From Megaustenia siamemsis (Eukaryota > Mollusca > Gastropoda > Stylommatophora > Ariophantidae): a stretch of DNA of 64,000 nucleotides. The notes beneath the pieces were generated by a model. The model worked only from the letters and a program-made list of their open reading frames with translations, ran no database searches and was not told the origin of the DNA. Position numbers and translations under genes: made by a program. Shown piece after piece: positions 39,934 through 50,590 of the stretch (position 1 is the stretch's first letter; each line of letters opens with the position of its first letter). The stretch spans positions 58,965,103 to 59,029,102 of the forward strand of contig JAVIAB010000059.1 in the NCBI GenBank assembly GCA_032433765.1, given 5' to 3'.

Positions 39934-42900
39934 CTGTTGATTATAATTATCGATTTGGAAAGTGGTAAACACATTAATCATTATCTATAAGCAGAAAAAG
40001 AAAGAATTTTAAATGGGGATCATCATCATCATTGGGTGCCGTGTTCGCATCAATGTTGTCTACCAAGGAGAGCCATTCCACTCTGTCTCTTGCTTTGTTT
40101 GTGCAGATTGTTATAGGCTGACTTGTCCATCTTTTGATGTTACTCCTCCATGTTAGTCTTGGTCTCGCTCTCCCTCTTTTACCTTGTATTTTCCCTTCCA
40201 ATATTACTTTTATTAGGCATTTGTGTCTTTTAACATGCCCCCAAAATTTCATTTGTCTTGTTCTAATTGTGTTTAGTAGTTCTCTTTTTATTTTTAATTG
40301 GTTTAAGACTTCATCGTTTGTTTTCTTTTCTTTTCTTCAAATTCTACCTATTCTTCTATAAATCCACATTTCAAAGGATTCAATTTTCTGTTCTGTTTTC
40401 GTGTCTAATGTCTATGTTTTTGCACCATACAGGAATATTGAGAAGATGTAACATGTTGCTATTCTTAGTTTAGCCCTGGTGTTATTTAAATGGGGATAAG
40501 AGAAATGAACTCACAATTGACCAAAATTGTAACATTTTTTTTCCACTTAACATTTTTATAACTTGGCTCTTCTTCAACGAGCGGCCATTTGTACGGGAGC
40601 TCTTATAAGTGACGTCATACCAAAGAATAACCGTATCGTGTTAAATTGTGACATTGATGTGTAAATAGTTACATTTATTGAAGGAATATACTTCTGTTTC
40701 AAGTCAGTTAATGGTGATCATTCAATGAGATGATGCGTGATTCCTTTTTCCCTGTGTGAATTACTCAACTGTGCTCACTGTGTATGTCATGTTAAGTTTT
40801 CTTCGCTGTAAATGTGAGTTTAGATAAGACATGCTGTTTGGACATCTGATTTTGTTCCTCTTTCTATGGAGAATATATCGCATATTCTTACTTTGTAGTG
40901 ATCGTGTATGAAAGTACATTCTCTCTCGCTTTGCCTAAATATTCATTCAGATGCCCTTCATTGTTTATGCTTCTTAAGAAATTACATTGTTTTGTTCTTT
41001 AAAGGGGAAAAAGCGTCCTTTTAGTAGTTAAAAAAGCAATTTCTAATTATCTGTAATAAAGTCCATAGTTCTTTTGTTTAAAAGATGATATCTCTCTCTC
41101 TGCGATCAGGGCTCAATCAAGTAGGATTCCAGACTCTCACATGAAGTCAGCTGTCAGGTTAAATATGTTGATCGCCTCCACAGACATAACATCACAATAG
41201 GGTCTGCCAGATCCACTCTGATTGAACACCCGTTAAAACGTTGCACTGTGTTCTGCGCCAGTGGCTCAGTGCATCCGATTTCAGCCAGCATTTTATTCAG
41301 GTTTGCTTTCTTTAGCCTTTGATTGTCCCCAATCTTCCTGCAAGGCAGCAGATGATCTTTTCTGTAGGGGGATTCTGCCTTAGATGGTCGGCCCTCCCAG
41401 GTTTACGAGCACCATCTGCCCGAGTCACTAGAGGTGACTAACACAGACATGCACACACACAGATATGAGATGTGACTAACACAGACATGCACACAGCGAT
41501 ACGAGGCATGACTAACACTGGCACACATCAAGATATATGACACATGACTAATATAAACATGCACATAAAGATATGAGATATTACTGACATAGACATGAAC
41601 ACACAAAGATATGACACATGCCTAACATAGACATGCACACAAAGATATGAAATGTGACTAACATAGCCATGCACACACAAAGATATGAGATATGACTAAC
41701 ATAAACATGCGAACAAAGATATGAGATATCACTAACCCAGACATGCACACACAAAGATATGACACATGACTAACACAGATACACACTAAGATATGAGATA
41801 TGACTAAACACAGACTCACATAAAGATATGAGAAATGATTAACACGGACACACCGGATATGAGCCATAGCTTGCACAGAAACACATCAAGATATGAGCCA
41901 TGGTTTCACGGAAAAACACCAAGAAATGAACCATGTCTAGCACAGAAACACGTTAAAGTATCCATATGCTTGGTTTGCTGTAGTCGGCAGACTCTTCTTA
42001 ACATGGGAATCATCGACATACGAGACGCAGGTCGAGATTAACTGTTCACAGGTTTCGTTCAAACAGTTGTCTCGGAGATTTGAGAGTGCAGTCTGACACG
42101 TAGAACGTGTCATTGCATGTACAGTTCCCGGTTGACTGTACATAGATGTCGTTGAAGCAGTTTTATATATAAAGAAGATTGGTTATTGGTTATTGGTTAT
42201 GGAAGGCCTCGGTATCACTGCAAGCGAACTAAAATCCATAATTGCTCAACCGCCCGTGCCAGTGGAATCATCCGAAATACTAACTCATCTCCCAAACAAA
42301 GAAGGTAACTGTAGTCCCCATCGTAGCAGTCTCAGCACACGCCAAAAGACATAAGGCGAAACCGCGCAGAAAATGAACACAGCCAATTGTTCCCTGTCAT
42401 ACGATATCATCATTCATTGTAAACAAGCGGGATATCCTTATATGTTTTCCTTATTTGCTAATAATAAATTTATTTTTCCTTATTTGCCAAATAATAATAT
42501 ATTAATAATATATTATATTATAATATTATATAATATTATATAAAAGATGATATAAACTATTAACAAATGAGAGAATACAAGATGAATATCTATAAATGGT
42601 TTAACTTCTCCAAGTATTTGGGCGCATGCAACATTAGATGGAGATGATGATGATGATGATGATGATGATGCGGTCGCCCGATGATTTGAGGTATTCTAGC
42701 GATACGAACCGTAGACTTCCTCCTCGTCATCCGCCCTTAAAAGGACGTTAAGTGGACGTAGTTACGTTGTGTTGAAGTTTGCAGTGTAACACTGTGATAT
42801 CTGCGCCTTTCGGCCCAACACATCCGACTTCAGCCGACATTTTTGAGTACCGGGTTTGTCTTCCCTCTTCGATCCCTGCTCGCTTGGCCAGACTAGACAG

Positions 42901-45900
42901 GTTAGTCTGTTTCTGGAGGCACCGCGGAGAGGTGTAGCAGGGTCTGGATGGTTCTGGTTCACCGATCCTGGCGCAAGCCATCAGTTATGAGTCACTGACG
43001 ACTTCCAGCTCTGGTGCTGGGGAGGAGCGCCTTCGCCTCCAGATGGAGATGATGTAGACAAAAATTAAATATATAATGTAATGAAAATGTTTTATTAAAA
43101 CTAAAAAGTGATAATGCATTTTAAAAAGTAAACATCCGATTGGTTTGGAGTCGATCAATGAGTTATGCAATATCCGATCGCATTTTTAAAAAATTCAACA
43201 TAGGGACAGTAAATGTCATAACAAAGGTTGGATACCTAGGTAATAAGGAACAAATGACGATCTTATAATTGAAGATCATAATCATCATCATGTGCCATAT
43301 CGGTTGGCGTAGGCGATCATGTCCTTCAACAATCTTCTATCTACAGTGCATCGTATCAGTTCTGTTGTTGACTGTTTTCCATGCCGTGACACCAAGCTAT
43401 CCAGTATTTTCTCTTTGTCGTCCGCGATCTCTTTTTCCTTTTATTTTGCAAGTTGTAACCAAGTATTCCAACTTTCCTCTTCTCATGATATGTCCCAAAA
43501 TGTTGATCGTTTCTTTATGATGTTATTTAGGAGTTTTTTGTTGGCCTCTTTGAGAATTTTTTCATTGGTCTTTTTAGCTGCCCAGGGAACTTTCAACATT
43601 TTTCTGAGAAATCCCATCTCTGTGGCATCTAACCGTCTTTTCATTTGTTTGTCTACTGTCCCTGATTCGCTTCCATAGGTTAGAATTGGTTCTATATAGC
43701 ACCGATGAACTATTTTTCTCACTTCTATTGACATAGATTTGTTGCATAAGAAATTTTTCATTTTCAAAATGCTATTTTGGCCTGAGTTATTCTGCTTTTT
43801 ATTTCTGTGGTGCATATTAAGTTGTGTTGTAACATGATTATTCTAGGCAATATAAGAAGGTAGTTTGCCATTTATTTCATAGTGACTGTACTAGTCGGAG
43901 ATCGCAGTCATTGTCTCTATACATGAGATCCTCTGCCTGCCATCGCGGAGTGGGGACCGTAACCGGCACTACTTGTCGGCTGCTCCCAAACACCAGCCAC
44001 AACCTGCTATGAAGATCATACCATGAAATAATTACGACACGCCCATGATACAGGTGCTATTATCCACATAAATAACTAAGTAAAGAGCCCAGTCCCACCA
44101 AGTGGCGTATAAGAAATATGGCGTTAGTGATCACAATTTATATAGACCTTCGGCTCATGATGTTTTGGGTAATGTAGTCGGTGTTACGCCCGTGCCGCTA
44201 TACTTTTCCATAAAAAAAATACGGAACCCATTTAAGGCTAGATGAACCCGAAAACCGTCAATCACGATCTAACCCCCCTCTTGTTCTTTGTAATCAAATT
44301 CACTAACCACTGAGCTATCGTGTACCCAACCTAAATAAGTGTGTTGAGAAACTAATAACGTTAGTTCAAAGTTTAAAACAAGAGCCTAAATAGCACTTAA
44401 AGACTCAAAATGAAGACTATGAAACGATTACAGATATATCATTATACTGATTACCAAAGTTTTGCAATGACATAATAACTCTGCTGTGAATAAAGCACAG
44501 TAAATAATTTGATTATGGTCATGACCTATGAACCATAATCACACTTGTTAACCTCAGACAGAAGATGTACAACAGAGGTGAGATGCAGAATGATTCAGGC
44601 AAAAGTAGCTTTCCAAAAAATGATGAAGATACTATGCAATCCATTTTTGACAATAGAAACAAGAAAAAGAGTTCTTCAATGTTATGTAGAGCCAGTCTTA
44701 ACATATGGATGTGAATCATGGACAATAGGACAACAGACAAGAAAATTACTGGAGTCTGTAGGAATGTGGTTTTACAGAAGAATGTTGAGAATACCATGGG
44801 CAGCGAGGAAAAGTAATGAAGACTTTCTGAAAGAGGCCAAAAATATAAGTGAGCTAATTTTCAATATTAGGAAGAAACAATCGTTATTTTTTGGTCATGT
44901 AATGAGAAGAGACCAGTTGGAATATATTGTAACAACTGGGACAATTGAGGGACGAAGAATTAGAGGGAAGCAAAGAGAAAAGATACCAGACATCTTAAGA
45001 GAATAACCTTGGCAGAAGGTCAACAACAGAAATGATAAATAACTGTCGAAATCGAAAGTTGTGGAGAGACATGATCACCTTCGCCAGCAGACCCGGTACT
45101 TGATGATGATGGGTATGGTGTAATATCAGCTTAGCGAATCAAGACTCAAATATGTTTCCACGGCATTGAAAACTTAATCTTTCCAAGGACACTCCAAATG
45201 TAAGGATCTTATAACCACAATCGTTGTAACTGCTAAAAAATACTAATAACTATTGAAATATATAAAAATAATTAAACGATTACAAAACAATTATGGTCAC
45301 TTGTTAAAATGGCATGTACTTACGTCCAAGTATAACGATGCCAAAGACGGGCCACTGTTAAAGAGTTTTTGGGGCATCACTTTCAAGTCTCGATAATTGC
45401 ACAGGATTGCTGATCCTAAACAGTTGCATTCCTGTAGATGACAGCAATGTCAGCAATATATCTTTATATCCATTTATCCAACTAGCCATCTGTCCAACTA
45501 TATATCTACCCGTTTACCATCTGTCCGTCCCTTCTTGTTTAAGTTTGTCTATGTCTTCCAAAACTGATTGTCCTCGACTATTTTACTTTTACTTTACTAT
45601 ATACATACATAAATACACATATACATATATAGTACACATACACGTATATAAATACGCATATATTAAAAAACAAAACTAAAATGCCTATACATCTATAAAT
45701 ACACAGAAATTTGTGAAAACAATCATCTGCTGTCAAAAATCACAAATAATCAACAACAGATAAAAAAAAAGAAAGAACAACATATAGTCCGAAGCAGGAT
45801 CGAACACGTATTCCTCAGCAAAGTGTCTTGCCACGAGAACCGAACGCTAGAGCACACAGCCAACTCAGCTACCTAAGAAGCTATAGCTTGTTTCATAATT

Positions 45901-48900
45901 CGTGCCCAACTTTTAAAATCAATATCTTTTAAACCGCTGTTTGTAATTTTTCAAAATTTGCATGTAAAGTTATAATGATTAGAACCCAACAGGGAATTAA
46001 TTTAATTAAAAACAAACATTTGGTTATTATTATTGCTTATTTGATTTATATAAATTTATAACGACACATTGATGTAGTCAAAACTTAGTGTTTACAGTAT
46101 TTAAGTTAAAAATAGCGATTACAAATCTATACACTGTCAAATTTACGATTTTGCACGCTTTAAACGTGGGTTTTCTGACACAATTAGAAACTTGTAGTAA
46201 ACACGAGACATTGTGTGTTCCACTTCCGTTAAATCATAGGTGTAGACGTGGAACGCTAACATTTATCATGAGTCTTAAAATAAAATTCTGCAGTTTACAA
46301 AACATGGCAATAAAAATGTATGACTATTTTTGCAAAGAGGCTAAACGAGGAGATTATTTCATTCTTTAGAAAACCATGAGAATAGGACAAGACACATTTT
46401 GGATTTATCTAAACGGTCATTTAATCGCTGGATTCAAGCACGTGACCGTCAATGTTCAAATATACAAAATCACAAGGAAGAGCAAAAATGTTTTTATAAT
46501 TTCGACAGTAAACTTATTAGAAGTGAAATTCGCAAAATGTTGGGTATGAATGAAACTGTTACAATAAGAAAATTAAAAGTATCGCTGAAAAAGAACAACA
46601 GTATTGAAATATCAAAGTCTACATTATGGAGGAATGTGAGAGCTGCAGGCTTTACATTCAGAAAGTATTCCAATGGACGAAACATCATCTGTGAGAAGCC
46701 ACATATAGTAGTCATGAGAAGCAAGTACTTACGTGAAGTAAAAGAGGTGCGCAAGCAAGGTTATGATATTGTGTACTTGGATGAAACATGGATCAATGCT
46801 CACCACACTAACCAAAGGGAATGGCAGTCATCAGATGGAAAGATTAAGAGATTAATACCTAGCAGCAAAGGACAGCGCTTGATAATTGCTCATGCAGGTA
46901 GTCGACAACATGGACTAATACAGAATGCAGAGCTCATTTTCTTTCAAATCCATAGACAATCGGGATTATCACTCTGAGATGATGTCACATATTTAGACAT
47001 TGGATTGAAAATTCTGTTCTCCCATCACTAGATCGACCATCTTGCCTAATAATGGACAATGCAGCGTACCACAACATTGTTGCACTTGAAGATAAAGTCC
47101 CGACGTCATCCAGTACAAAAGATGCTATTAAGATATGGCTCACAAAGGAGCACATACAATTTAATAACATGTACTTAAAACCTGAATTACTATCTCTAGT
47201 AAAGCAAAAACAGAGGACACAGATTTTTCAAATAGATAAGATTATCCAAGAGCACGGTCATATAAGTTTGAGGCTGCCACCTTACCATGCTCATTTAAAT
47301 CCAATAGAACTAATCTGGGCAAAATTAAAAGGACAAGTGGCAGATGAAAATAAAACATTCAAAATATGCGATGTAAAGACTCTTGCTAATCTCGCTTTAT
47401 TAAATATAGACAAAGATTATTGGCTAAATGTGAAGACCACGTCTTAAAACAGGAAGAGGAATATTGGAAAAATGATGGTTTGTGGAATGTTCAACCCCAA
47501 ACAGTTATTAATCTTTTAGACTCGTCTGATTCAGAATGAAAGTATATAGCCCCCACAATGTTGGCCCTATATTACCTTAAATTAGTTCAACAAACGGTCC
47601 TTTTCAGGACCACACAACTATGAAAATTGGACATACAGGTATACCTTGATATTATCGTCCGTCCTCGAACTGAGCAGACAATAATTATCCTGGTGTTTTG
47701 TTTTATCCAGTTATTTCCTCATTACGGCCACGCCTTTACCTAGTGAAAATTAATCGTAGACCAGCAACTACGGTAATTTCTATTCTTTAGGGCTTCACAA
47801 TTTACAATTTTGACAAACATCAAAGAAATATCGCTGCTTTAAGATAACTGCAGCTGCAAGATATTTGTTAAATATACATTTAAAGGGTCTTTTGCATTCT
47901 AATAACATTTGGAAAATTTCAAAAGTATTTAACAAACGGTTAAAGAGTAATAGCGTTTTGAAGTTGGGCATATGTTTTGAAACGAGCTATAGCTGTCATT
48001 GGTAATATAGGGAATGTTGTGTTTGTTACAGTTCCATCCATGACAGGTTTGTAGTATAATCGTGTGATACATTCCGTCAACAGGATTAGCAAGAGGATTA
48101 GCAAGAGGATTAGCAAGAGGATTAGCAAAAGAATTAGCAAGATGGTTTTAGGTTCAGGAAGAAATAGGTGAACGACACATGAGAGCAATTATGTCCTAGT
48201 AGGTCCACTCTTCATCGCACATGTGTCAAGAAGCTGAAGGACTGAAACAATTAGGGAAAGTAGGAAGGGAAGGGGAGAAGGAACTTCTGATCATTATATT
48301 GCTCCTCTATGATCCCACTTCTCCAGTCGAAATGACGCATTTACTCATTTTCTTCCACTACCTCTCCTTGTCTACAGAAAGTTCACAAAATAATTTAACT
48401 TCTACACTGAAAATGCCTTATTATATAAAATACATGTATAATATAATAAAACAGAAAGGAGGAGTAAGACAAGGATGCATCCTATCACCAAACTTGTTCA
48501 ATCTATACACTGAGCAAATCTTTAAAAACATCATAGAGATGCCAGGCCTAAACATTAATGGAAAGATAATCAATAACCAAAGATATGTTGATGGTACTGT
48601 AGTGCTAGCAGAAAATCCTGAAGATCTACAATTACTTAATGAAATATACATGACAAGCAAACATATGGCTTAGACACGAATAAAAAAAAAAGCAACTAAA
48701 ATTATGTTCATAAACCAATGTAATACTCAAAACTCACAGTGTATATGAAACTTGAAGGAAAAGACCAGGAGACGGTTTAGAGCTACAACTACCTTGGACC
48801 TACTATAACCAGTGATGGAGAATGTACAACTGAAATAAATAAAAGAATAGGAATGGCAAAAAGTAATTTCAATGCCATGCAAAATATACTAACATCAAAA

Positions 48901-49501
48901 CAAATAACACCAGGGCTAAAACCAAGAATAGCAAAATGTTACATCTTCTCAATATTCCTGAATGGTGCAGAAAGATGGACATTAGACCAGAAAACAGAAC
49001 AGAAAATTGAAGCTTTTGAAATGTGGATTTATAGAAGAATAAGTAGAATTGGATGGAAAGAAAAGAGAACAAACGATGAAGTTTTAAAACTATTAAAAAT
49101 GAAAAGAGAACTACTAAACACATTTAGAACAAGACAAATAAAATATTAGGCGCATGTTAAAAGACACAACAGCCTAATAAAAGTAATATTGGAAGGGAAA
49201 ATACAAGGTAAAAGAGGCAGAAGCAGACCAAGACTAACATTGGACGAGTAACATCAAAAGATGGACAAGTCAACCTATGACAATCTGCACCATCAAAGCA
49301 AGAGACAGAGTGGAATGGCGCTCCATGGTAGCCAACCTTCGATGCGGAGACGGCACTCAATGATGATGATGATATAGGATGCTTGCTGCCACTATCATAT
49401 GAAACATCTCACAATATCTAGTATACCTGATATGGACAATCATCTCCCTCTACAAGGGAAGTCATCAATGCAAGCAAAGCAAGCTCCAATATGAAGTTCA
49501 T
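38657..49501 (-). CDS. LRR gene B: secreted leucine-rich repeat protein, 3 exons (49501-49427, 45431-45324, 39933-38657)
   Basis: This is a paralogue of gene A on the opposite strand, and the two converge. Exons of 75, 108 and 1277 bp encode a signal peptide, LRRNT, about 16 LRRs and LRRCT, with no membrane anchor. Phase-0 introns have consensus ends (CAG/GTATAC, CTACAG/GAA, GAC/GTAAGT, AACAG/GGA). Exon 2 ends LYLD and exon 3 begins GNQITTIP. Exon 3 carries three single-base indels (about 39365, 39270, 38927). With these allowed for it is 1278 bp, giving 486 residues like gene A. Intron 1 (about 4.0 kb) holds the DD83E transposon and a LINE. Intron 2 (about 5.4 kb) holds LINE and SINE pieces. 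A polyadenylation signal lies at 38562. The function is unknown; secreted LRR families are often expanded for recognition roles, which is inference here. Confidence 0.75.
40018..40490 (-). mobile_element. LINE family A, 3' fragment in intron 2 of LRR gene B
   Basis: The minus strand reads MKFWGHVKRHKCLIKVILEG, RARPRLTWRSNIKRWTSQP and RDRVEWLSLVDNI before an (ATG)n tail at 40020. Upstream are the IYRRIGRI and RQMKF regions. It is 5'-truncated at 40490. Confidence 0.75.
40491..41229. other. Unassigned intron sequence
   Basis: AT-rich and apparently unique. No gene, RNA or repeat recognised. Confidence 0.35.
41230..41420. repeat. GC-richer dispersed repeat R, copy 1
   Basis: It shares the order GCACTGTGTTCTGCGCC, CATCCGATTTCAGCC, GACATTTT/GCATTTT and GGTTTGTCTTCCCT-like blocks with 42770-42890. 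Base composition is distinctly higher in G+C than the surroundings. The origin is unknown. Confidence 0.45.
41430..41960. repeat. Degenerate minisatellite of about 36-40 bp, about 13 copies
   Basis: Units are built from AGATATGAGATGTGACTAAC and ACAGACATGCACACACAA, with length changes between copies. The minus-strand frames rich in SHISYLCVHV are repeat artefacts. Confidence 0.7.
41937..42150 (-). other. Unassigned cysteine-rich coding-like segment
   Basis: In one minus frame it reads CFNDIYVQSTGNCTCNDTF and YVSDCTLKSP. In the next frame it reads DNCLNETCEQLISTCVSYV. The spacing GNCTC...DC and NETC looks like a small extracellular cysteine-rich (EGF-like) module cut by a frameshift. No clean splice ends are visible. 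It sits in intron 2 of LRR gene B and abuts repeat Q. It could be a displaced exon or chance. Confidence 0.3.
42178..42430 (+). repeat. Dispersed coding-like repeat Q, copy 2 (5' half)
   Basis: It starts after three GGTTATT units with GGAAGGCCTCGGTATCACTG. It reads IIAQPPVPVESSEILTHLPN in frame, then AGACATAAGGCG and a CATACGATATCATCATTCAT end. It matches copies 8200-8720 and 53345-52800. Confidence 0.65.
42440..42680. repeat. AT-rich block and (GAT)n microsatellite
   Basis: Palindromic AT sequence at 42490-42545 and a (GATGAT)n run at about 42642-42670. No gene. Confidence 0.7.
42700..43060. repeat. GC-richer dispersed repeat R, copy 2
   Basis: It shares GTTGAAGTTTGCAGTGTAAC-like and CACATCCGACTTCAGCCGAC blocks with 41230-41420. 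It has short minus-strand frames (77 and 66 codons) without recognisable domains. Confidence 0.4.
43270..43850 (-). mobile_element. LINE family B2, 3' fragment
   Basis: The minus strand reads VRKIVHRCYIEPILTYGSES, RRLDATEMGFLRKMLKVPW and AAKKTNEKILKEANKK. After shifts the GKLEYLVTTCK-like region and the (ATG)n tail at 43283-43295 follow. It is 5'-truncated and lies in intron 2 of LRR gene B. Confidence 0.75.
43851..44083. other. Unassigned spacer
   Basis: The middle is locally GC-richer (43915-44010). No gene seen. Confidence 0.25.
44084..44330 (-). mobile_element. SINE family 1, older copy
   Basis: The minus strand has A box GATAGCTCAGTGGTTAG, a damaged B box (GTTAGATCGTG), the CATTTAAGGCTAGATGAACC counterpart and the CCACTTGGTGG tail. 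More substitutions than the other copies and no clean target duplication suggest an older insertion. Confidence 0.8.
44519..45115 (+). mobile_element. LINE family B, longest copy (RT C-terminal region)
   Basis: The plus-strand frame reads RRCTTEVRCRMIQAKVAFQK, YVEPVLTYGCESWTIGQQTR, MWFYRRMLRIPWAARKSNED, FFGHVMRRDQLEYIVTTGTI and RGKQREKIPDILRE. It is then interrupted by a TAA at 45003, but homology continues to FASRPGT and an (ATGATG) tail. It starts after the RT catalytic domain, so no YADD is present. It lies in intron 2 of gene B. Confidence 0.8.
45324..45431 (-). CDS. LRR gene B exon 2, LRRNT cap
   Basis: 36 codons read ECNCLGSAILCNYRDLKVMP then QKLFNSGPSLASLYLD. They are flanked on the minus strand by CTACAG and GTAAGTAC. 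Joined to CPYQ of exon 1 the cysteines follow the LRRNT pattern seen in gene A (C, C-x-C, C). No database was used; identification rests on length, phase, cysteines and paralogy. Confidence 0.8.
45733..45878 (-). mobile_element. SINE family 2, copy abutting the DD83E transposon
   Basis: The minus strand reads GGTAGCTGAGTTGGCTGTGT (A-box region), ACGTGTTCGATCCTGCTTCG (B box GTTCGATCC) and a tail ending GTTGTTGATTATTTGTG. It matches 3933-4130. Its tRNA-like 5' end stops within a few bases of the transposon terminus at 45879. Confidence 0.7.
45879..47994 (+). mobile_element. Tc1/mariner-related DNA transposon with DD83E transposase and long TIRs
   Basis: The left end AGCTATAGCTTGTTTCATAA and the right end (reverse complement AGCTATAGCTCGTTTCAAAA) begin imperfect terminal inverted repeats of about 85 bp, roughly 75% alike by eye. 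Both include a TGCCCAACTT block. The ends sit in TATA, consistent with TA target use. The single gene inside is the transposase at 46304-47539. The element is 2.1 kb, inserted in intron 1 of LRR gene B. It lacks an intact frame here, so it is either inactive or hit by sequencing indels. Confidence 0.8.
46304..47539 (+). pseudogene. DDE transposase (IS630/Tc1/mariner superfamily), four frameshifts
   Basis: The product would cut and join the element's own ends in the nucleus. From MAIKMYDYFCKEAKRGDYFI (ATG 46304) the frame changes near 46364. It then reads LDLSKRSFNRWIQARDRQCS, KKNNSIEISKSTLWRNVRAA (DNA-binding, helix-turn-helix region) and DIVYLDETWINAHHT with the first catalytic D (codon 46780). 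After one-base shifts near 46940 and 46991 comes LIMDNAAYHNIVALEDK with the second D (47055), then LRLPPYHAHLNPIELIWAKL with the E (47307). A last shift near 47422 leads to DHVLKQEEEYWKNDGLW and the stop at 47537. D and E are separated by 83 residues, against 34-41 in classic Tc1/mariner; from memory this resembles the DD82E (Sailor) group. All breaks are single-base; no substitution stops are seen. Confidence 0.8.
48079..48135. repeat. 12-bp repeat AGGATTAGCAAG, about 5 copies
   Basis: Short tandem run just beyond the transposon's right end. It is read as ILLILLILL on the minus strand, with no functional meaning implied. Confidence 0.85.
48445..49375 (+). mobile_element. LINE family A reverse transcriptase, catalytic box mutated
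   Basis: The plus strand begins at KGGVRQGCILSPNLFNLYTE and is colinear with 1655-757. The expected YADD reads YVDG (QRYVDGTVVLAEN), so the catalytic aspartate pair is lost. Frameshifts near 48650 and 48780 and a stop near 49147 break it. Later blocks are IAKCYIFSIFLNGAERWTLD, RRISRIGWKEKRTNDEVL and MVANLRCGDGTQ with an (ATG)n tail at 49360-49373. It lies in intron 1 of LRR gene B. Confidence 0.8.
49427..49501 (-). CDS. LRR gene B exon 1, signal peptide
   Basis: Minus-strand ATG at 49501 opens 25 codons: MNFILELALLALMTSLVEG then DDCPYQ, followed by the donor GTATACTAG. It has the same length, the same C-terminal CPYQ and the same phase as gene A exon 1. It is hydrophobic enough for secretion, though slightly more acidic than gene A's. 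Confidence 0.8.
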
Positions 49502-50590
49502 TCTTTGCTATTGGGAAATAAGAAAGTTCAAGTATTCACTTCTGTACTTTGATGCTTATTTAAATCTGAATGCTGAGGTCTTTACCGTGAGTGCACATTC
49601 CTATGTTTTTGCTTACGGCTCGTTAAATACTTTATTATTATTCTTATTATTATTATATAGTTCCTTACATTTTCTATACATTTATGTTTTTGATGTATAT
49701 ATCCTTATCTATAGTTTCTTGTTTAAATCTATATTTATTATCCTTTTTTCAGCACCATGATAAAGATAGAAGAAATGATCACTGTTGCAAGAAAGAATCA
49801 ACAGAAGATGATAACTAAATTAGAAATGGTGTAAGACTTTTATCAACAAAGGATAATAATTGTGCATTATATGGCTGATTTTGAAATAGTATATAGACTA
49901 GGACTAGAGCGGATCATATAATGAGAGAGAGATATAGCTTGTGTTGGAAATCTTTATAGTTACCCAAATTAGGTAGATGATAGCAGTGTCATAAATATAA
50001 AGCTGTCACAGAAATAGAAGAACAGTAACAAGTTTTGGGAATGAAAAATTTTAGCTGCTATTGGAAAGGTGAGGGAATAGAATTAAACTTGACTTGACTT
50101 CGATGTCACAGGTCCAGACAATAGGTTTATAAACAAACTTAGAACTGGAGAATGACACATTAAGTTGCTGAGAGAGATGTCACTCTTAGGGTTCATGTTA
50201 GTATTATTTTAAAGACTCAGAAGTTAACTAAAATGTCAAGATGGTGCTTAGTTTTGCAAAATTTGATACAGAGGACATTCAAATTTTAATTTCGTATTCC
50301 ACCATTGGCTAAGAAATGGCTAGTAGCCACACTGAGCCAATAAATTTTACAAATAAGACATAAGTATTTATCCTCACGCATTAGCTGAATTATACAATTT
50401 TTAGAAACAATATCAAGATAGAGAAACACCCAGAAATTGTAAAGTAGACGAGCTTAGTCCGGCTTCGACCGAAACTGCCTGACGGCAGACGTGAGTTTTA
50501 ATAGAGAAATAGAAGGAAGATCCAGAGATAGATCAGTTAGAAGGACGTAGTTTAGTTGAGTTATTGAGTTATTGAGTTATTCAGTTATAT
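49502..50590. other. Upstream region of LRR gene B, otherwise unassigned
   Basis: AT-rich, with a (TTATTA) run at 49635-49660. The first 200-300 bases would hold the promoter of gene B on the minus strand (for example TATAATAATAATAAG near 49660), but no element is certain. No other gene recognised. Confidence 0.3.

Noticed and set aside
42985..43170. Minus-strand 61-codon frame as a small membrane protein
   Set aside because: Short, AT-rich, with no start context or homologue among the other features; chance is sufficient.
46088..46369. Separate 93-codon gene upstream of the transposase
   Set aside because: Its last part (MAIKMYDYFCKEAKRGDYFI) is the transposase N-terminus before a frameshift; the upstream part has no features.
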